From positions 1 to 11,431 of the forward strand of contig SKYX01000422.1 of the NCBI GenBank assembly GCA_007127655.1: 11,431 nt of DNA, given 5' to 3'. This document shows positions 8,120 to 11,431 of this stretch, one piece after another. The notes under the pieces were generated by a model. It worked only from the letters and a program-made list of their open reading frames with translations, was not told the origin of the DNA and ran no database searches. Source of the DNA: Desulfonatronum sp. (GTDB lineage Bacteria; Desulfobacterota; Desulfovibrionia; Desulfovibrionales; Desulfonatronaceae). Every line of letters starts with the position of its first letter. Within the stretch, counting starts at the first letter, position 1. The position numbers and the translations under genes are program-made.

Positions 8120-9231
8120 TACCCGTCCCCCAGGCTGACCACCTCCATGATCTCCTGATAATCGTCGAACCAGTAGGCTTCGGGGTTCTTTTTGCAGATG
8201 ACCACCTCCGCGCTCTGCTCCGGGGTCGCGGCCCGGTGGTAGCGGAAGATCATTTGATCCGAGGTGGAGGCCAGGACCTCGATCTTGCCCGTGGCGTGGG
8301 ACATGGTCAGCCGGGGCCGTTTGGCCAAACCGGAACATATGCTTTTGGCCCCCAGGAAGATGTTGTGCGCCTGCTCCACGGGCACGGCAAAGGGCAGGTT
8401 GCCCACCGTGGGCCGACAAAGAAACACGTAGTAGGGCGGCACGCCGATATAAGAGAGCTTGTTGAACAGTTCGCCCAGGACCTCGGGGGCGTCGTTTACC
8501 CCGCGCAGCATGGGGGTCTGGTTGCAGAGCACGGCACCGGCTCTGAGCAGCATGTCGCAGGCAGCGATACTTTGCCCGGTGATCTCCCGGGGATGATTGA
8601 AATGGAGCATGAAGTACATCCGCCGATCCGGCAGGCTGTACCGCTCCACGAGCCGAATCAGGTCCGGATCGTTCAGCACCCTATACGGATTGTAGGCCAT
8701 CAGCTTGGTGCCCACGCGGATGATCCGGACGTGGTCGATTCCGCGCAGTCCGGAAACGATCCGCTCCAACCGGGCCGTGGGCAGCATCAGGCCGTCCCCG
8801 CCGGTGATCAGGACGTTATTGATTTCCGGGTGGTCGCGCACGTAGTCCAGGGCAGCGTCCACGTCTGTCAGGAATTCGCGTTGCTCCGGATGGATGAACA
8901 GCCGTTTGCGGAAACAGAATCGACAGTATCCGCCGCAGGTGTCGCTGGCCAGAAACACCGCCGTGCTCTCGTACTTGTGCTGCACACCCTGCATGACGGA
9001 GTACTTGCTCTCGTTGGACGGGTCCAAGTGCCCCCACTCTTCCAGTTCCTCGACGCAGGGCACGATGACCTTGCGGATTGGGTCATCCGGATCGGTCCAG
9101 TCAATGAGCGATAAATAATATTCGTTGGACAGAAAATCGAACTTATCCATAACCGGACGCAGGCGTTCCCGCTCTTCCGGGGACAGTCCGGACAGCGCGG
9201 CGATGTCGGTGATGTTCTTGGGATGGGTCAT
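8119..9231 (-). CDS. KamA-family radical SAM/PLP aminomutase, substrate uncertain
   Basis: KamA-family enzymes use an adenosyl radical and PLP to move an amino group between carbons 2 and 3 of an amino acid. The 370 residues show the 4Fe-4S/SAM motif C99-x3-C103-x2-C106 (CGGYCRFC) followed by FRKR, then NVLITGGDGLML, MLHFNHPREIT and QTPMLRGVND as in lysine 2,3-aminomutase. The likely PLP lysine is K316 in ATGKIEV. Compared from memory with the Clostridium enzyme, the two lysine-binding aspartates seem replaced: the QCD site reads LCR (R273), and the VVDAPGG site reads TMSHATG (S311 or nearby). The C-terminal zinc cysteines are also absent. It therefore may act on another amino acid, glutamate being one option. 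The start at ATG 9231 is chosen for AGGAGG 5 bases upstream. Upstream codons in the same frame back to 9291 are probably not translated. Confidence 0.92.
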   Translation of the reverse strand: MTHPKNITDIAALSGLSPEERERLRPVMDKFDFLSNEYYLSLIDWTDPDDPIRKVIVPCVEELEEWGHLDPSNESKYSVMQGVQHKYESTAVFLASDTCGGYCRFCFRKRLFIHPEQREFLTDVDAALDYVRDHPEINNVLITGGDGLMLPTARLERIVSGLRGIDHVRIIRVGTKLMAYNPYRVLNDPDLIRLVERYSLPDRRMYFMLHFNHPREITGQSIAACDMLLRAGAVLCNQTPMLRGVNDAPEVLGELFNKLSYIGVPPYYVFLCRPTVGNLPFAVPVEQAHNIFLGAKSICSGLAKRPRLTMSHATGKIEVLASTSDQMIFRYHRAATPEQSAEVVICKKNPEAYWFDDYQEIMEVVSLGDG

Positions 9232-9252
9232 ACAAGCCTCCTGGGCTGAAAA

Positions 9253-9280
9253 TGTACCAAAGCGTTTCCTGCTTGGTGCA
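9253..9280 (-). promoter_or_regulatory. Operator-like dyad in the kamA leader
   Basis: TGTACCAA (9253-9260) and TTGGTGCA (9273-9280) are inverted repeats with one mismatch, 12 bases apart, between the predicted kamA promoter and the ribosome site. The spacing of about two helical turns suits a dimeric repressor. In RNA the inner part could also form a hairpin (ACCAAGC / GCTTTGGT). No regulator gene lies nearby to name it. Confidence 0.35.
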
Positions 9281-9298
9281 GACTGCGACATATTCCAC

Positions 9299-9326
9299 TT
9301 TTTAACCGATTTAGACGGAATGTCAA
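9299..9326 (-). promoter_or_regulatory. Sigma70-like promoter for kamA
   Basis: On the minus strand TTGACA (9321-9326) and TAAAAA (9299-9304) are 16 bases apart, about 70 bp ahead of the kamA ATG. The -35 is perfect and the -10 is weak. No equally good promoter was found for the divergent cbiM in the same 253-bp spacer (9232-9484), and no cobalamin riboswitch boxes are visible there. Confidence 0.45.
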
Positions 9327-9396
9327 AATATCATTCAGGAGACAGAAAAGCGCCATTGCAAAAAAATAGTATCACTAAACGCGCATGTGACACGAA

Positions 9397-9410
9397 CATT
9401 TCCGAATTGA
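9397..9410 (+). repeat. 14-bp direct repeat, copy 1 (ahead of cbiM)
   Basis: CATTTCCGAATTGA occurs here, 75 bp before the cbiM start. It occurs again exactly at 11007-11020, about 60 bp before the cbiO start. ATCACT precedes both copies, at 9371 and 11001. A shared regulatory site or a partial duplication of the upstream region are both possible. Confidence 0.6.
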
Positions 9411-9484
9411 TTGGCAAATTCATCGACTCATCCTTGCGACGACGACAAAACCATATTCGATTGAACTGAAGGACGACCGAACTG

Positions 9485-10125
9485 ATGCACATCCCCGACG
9501 GAATCCTGCCCTTGCCCATAACCCTCGGCGGCTATGCCGCGTCCATCTCCATTTGCTGGCTGTGCATCCGGGCCACCAACAAACGCGAGGATCCCTGGGC
9601 CGACATTCCCAAGGCCGCCCTGCTCACGGCCGCGTTTTTCGTGGCCTCCTTGATCCATATCCCCATACCCCCGGCCAGCGTCCATCTGGTGCTCAACGGG
9701 CTGTTGGGCGCACTGCTGGGTGTGTTCGCCTTTCCGGCCATCCTGATCGGATTGTTCCTCCAGGCCGTGATGTTCGGTCAAAGCGGGTTGACCACCCTGG
9801 GCGTCAACGGCGTTATCCTCGGCCTGCCGGCCTTGGCCGCGGCAGGCGTGTTTCAGGCGTCTTCTGCCCGCCGTCTCCCAGACGGACCACCGTATTCGGC
9901 TTTTTGGCGGGCTTTTCGGGCATCACGCTCTCCGTACTGCTGTTCGCCCTGATCCTGCTCACCAGCCTCCCAGCCCATCTCAGCGCCGCGGCGGAACATT
10001 TCGGCCATCCTGGCCCTGGTGGGGGCATGACCCACGTTCTCCTGGCCGTCCTGGAAGGCCTGCTCACCGGCCTCCTGGCCGGATTCCTGCTGCGGGTCCA
10101 CCCGGTAATTATGGACGGCGTCTGA
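9485..10125 (+). pseudogene. cbiM: cbiM, cobalt ECF transporter substrate-binding membrane subunit, frameshifted
   Basis: CbiM is the membrane S-component that captures Co2+ for the CbiMQO energy-coupling factor transporter. The start MHIPDG is diagnostic: the N-terminal amine, His2 and a histidine at 67 (here in ASVHLVLNG) bind metal in this family. The first ~125 residues read cleanly from ATG 9485 through LTTLGVNGVILGLPALAAAGVF. Near 9855-9890 the homologous reading moves to another frame, consistent with loss of one base. There RTTVFGFLAGFSGITLSVLLFALIL and the closing LAVLEGLLTGLLAGFLLRVHP continue to a TGA at 10123-10125. Read straight on, the first frame runs to a stop near 9950 and loses the last membrane helices. 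A second pair of compensating shifts near 10000-10030 is possible. Total span matches a normal CbiM of about 210 residues. The ribosome site AAGGA is 11-12 bases before the ATG. A sequencing error cannot be excluded. Confidence 0.85.
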
Positions 10126-10163
10126 TCACCCCCTCCATTTCCGTCTCGCCGGATTCCCCCTTC

Positions 10164-10884
10164 GTGCATCGCTGGGATCCCCGACTGAAGCTGATCGGCC
10201 TGCTCCTGCTGGCCTTCACCTTTTCCTTTGTCTCCAATCTCCGCGTCCTGCCGGTGATAATCGTCCTGACCCTGAACGTGGTCGCCGTGTCCCGCTATCC
10301 CCTCGACATTCTGCTTCGGCGGCTGCGCTACCCTTTGGTGGTCATTCTGGGCCTGATCGTCCTTCTGTCGCTCATCAGTGGATTCACTCCCGTCGTGGAA
10401 TGGGGCGGTCTGACCGTCACCAGGGAAGGGCTCCAGGCCGCGATGCTCGTGGCCACCCGCTTTTTCTGCATCGCCACTCTGGCGGCGGTCTTACTGGGTA
10501 CCCACGCCCCTGCTCCGGACCATCAAGGCCATGCAGGCCCTGGGATTGCCCTACGTCATGGCCGACATGGCCCTGCTGGTGATTCGCTATCTGGAGGTGC
10601 TCTCCGCGGATCTGCGTCGGATGCGGATTTCCATGCGTCTGCGCGGCCATGTGGAGCAGAGATGGCCCTGGCGCAACCTGTCCACCCTGGCCTAGTTGAC
10701 GGGCAGCCTGATCCTGCGCGGATATGAACGCTCCCAGGGCGTGTACAACGCCATGCGCTTGCGCGGATACGGTCACCAACCCGTCTCCCGTGATGAATTC
10801 AAGGCCGCTCCGGCCGACCTCCTGGCCCTGGCCGGAGTCTGCGCCGCGACCGGACTTCTGATCAGGCTTGACCTGACCCTCTAG
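10164..10884 (+). pseudogene. cbiQ: cbiQ, cobalt ECF transporter T-component, frameshifted and with in-frame stop
   Basis: CbiQ is the transmembrane coupling subunit (EcfT) between CbiM and the ATPase. From GTG 10164 the protein reads HRWDPRLKLIGLLLLAF and further hydrophobic segments to AAVLLGT near 10502. It then changes frame: skipping one base in the CCC run at 10501-10503 restores LLGTTPLLRTIKAMQALGLP and the rest of the family sequence. The two conserved EcfT arginine motifs are both present downstream, SMRLRGH and AMRLRGYGH. Between them an in-frame TAG (10693-10695) interrupts LSTLA-LTGSL, where CAG (Gln) would fit with one base change. The frame ends at TAG 10882. Two independent lesions make a functional product unlikely. 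The true ancestral start may lie upstream: ITPSISVSPDSPFVHRW is open in frame from CTG 10122, which overlaps the cbiM stop. Confidence 0.92.
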
Positions 10885-10932
10885 TTTTCATCCGGAAACG
10901 GCCCTTTTTCCTTTTGGCTGCGTCAGTCTTCA

Positions 10933-10975
10933 CAATTATTTCGTCAACGTATTGATATACGCCTCCTCATAATTG
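10933..10975. promoter_or_regulatory. Nested inverted repeats in the cbiQ-cbiO gap
   Basis: An outer pair, CAATTAT (10933-10939) and ATAATTG (10969-10975), encloses an inner pair, CGTAT (10948-10952) and ATACG (10957-10961). TTGACT (10977-10982), a possible -35 element, follows directly, but no good -10 is seen. This could be an operator for a promoter serving cbiO alone. The 198-bp gap (10885-11082) is AT-rich and holds no gene. Confidence 0.25.
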
Positions 10976-11006
10976 CTTGACTTCCTTGCCAAAAGAAAAA
11001 ATCACT

Positions 11007-11020
11007 CATTTCCGAATTGA
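11007..11020 (+). repeat. 14-bp direct repeat, copy 2 (ahead of cbiO)
   Basis: This is an exact second copy of CATTTCCGAATTGA found at 9397-9410 ahead of cbiM. Here ATCACT touches the repeat directly, whereas in copy 1 about 20 bases separate the two. Confidence 0.6.
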
Positions 11021-11082
11021 AAACCGGCAGCATCAGCATCCGGAATATTTTTTTTGATGGAAACCCTCTAGCTCCACCCACC

Positions 11083-11431
11083 GTGACCTCATCCCCGACA
11101 TCCGCCTTCCGGCTCAACGATCTGTGCTTCTCCTACCCCGACAACCCGGACGTGCTCCAAAACCTGCGCCTGCACGTGGCCCCCGGCGAACGCCTCAGCC
11201 TGATCGGCCCCAACGGCGCGGGAAAAACCACGCTGTTTCTGCTCATCAGCGGCATCCTCAAGCCCACCTCCGGCGAAGTTCTGGTCCATAATCGGCCAGT
11301 GGTTGGCGGGAGCTTCAATCCCGAAATCGCCCTGGTCTTCCAGAAATCCGACGATCAGCTGTTCTGCCCGTCCGTCTGGGAGGACGTGGCCTTCGGGCCG
11401 CGCAACATGGGCCTGGCCGAGGAACAGGTGA
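11083..11431 (+). CDS. cbiO: CbiO-like ATPase of cobalt ECF transporter (3' end beyond window)
   Basis: CbiO hydrolyses ATP to power cobalt uptake through CbiM and CbiQ. The 116 visible residues hold the first half of an ABC ATPase: [20 protein letters not shown], the Walker A motif GPNGAGKTT (42-50), [13 protein letters not shown], and the Q-loop [10 protein letters not shown] (Q88), whose DDQLF ending is typical of ECF ATPases. The signature motif and Walker B lie beyond the right edge. The start is taken as GTG 11083 because a TAG at 11068-11070 closes the frame upstream. There is no clear ribosome site before it, and no visible lesion in this part. Unlike most cbiMQO loci, where the ATPase gene touches cbiQ, a 198-bp AT-rich gap separates them. 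Confidence 0.9.
   Translation, partial: MTSSPTSAFRLNDLCFSYPDNPDVLQNLRLHVAPGERLSLIGPNGAGKTTLFLLISGILKPTSGEVLVHNRPVVGGSFNPEIALVFQKSDDQLFCPSVWEDVAFGPRNMGLAEEQV

Noticed and set aside
10693..10695. In-frame TAG in cbiQ read as pyrrolysine or suppressed stop
   Set aside because: TAG also ends kamA and cbiQ, the same cbiQ gene has a frameshift, and no pyl genes are visible. A nonsense mutation is simpler.
10885..11082. Cobalamin riboswitch ahead of cbiO (and likewise in 9232-9484 ahead of cbiM)
   Set aside because: No B12-box-like sequence or supporting stems were seen in either gap, and both are short for that RNA class.

Overview
The window is about 60% GC with compact, mostly well-spaced genes. 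The gene set (LPS/lipid A genes, a MoaD-like/ThiF-like pair, GlgE, a KamA-family radical SAM enzyme and a CbiMQO-type cobalt transporter) suits a Gram-negative anaerobe. The style of the proteins is reminiscent of Desulfovibrionales or related Desulfobacterota. That assignment is an inference from protein style, not a database result.

Region 1 (1-4546, all on the minus strand) is an outer-membrane lipid block. It reads, in transcription order, as a DegT-family aminotransferase with an unexpected N-terminal PIN-like domain, a Gfo/Idh/MocA oxidoreductase, lpxB, then after a 173-bp gap lptA (cut by the left edge). The first three are almost end to end. A dehydrogenase and aminotransferase next to lpxB match the known GnnA/GnnB logic, which makes the 3-amino UDP-GlcNAc used for amide-linked lipid A. 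LpxB then condenses the lipid A disaccharide and LptA carries finished LPS across the periplasm. A good sigma70-like promoter lies ahead of this block, back to back with one for the next pair.

Region 2 (4547-6053) holds a divergent promoter region, a two-gene MoaD/ThiS-like plus ThiF/MoeB-like unit (a sulfur-carrier protein and its adenylating enzyme), and a 296-bp spacer. The spacer contains inverted repeats and a doubtful small minus-strand gene with its own terminator-like hairpin.

Region 3 (6054-9231) holds an intact GlgE maltosyltransferase on the plus strand. It converges on a KamA-family radical SAM/PLP aminomutase on the minus strand. A perfect 28-bp palindrome sits exactly at the junction. 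The KamA protein keeps the Fe-S cysteines and a likely PLP lysine, but appears to have lost both aspartates that recognise lysine, so its substrate is probably not lysine.

Region 4 (9485-11431, plus strand) is a cobalt ECF-transporter locus, cbiM-cbiQ-cbiO, in decay. cbiM changes reading frame at least once. cbiQ carries a one-base insertion and an in-frame TAG. cbiO is still open to the right edge but sits behind a 198-bp AT-rich gap. The gap shares a 14-bp repeat with the region ahead of cbiM. Either the locus is a recent pseudo-operon, or the assembly carries errors here.
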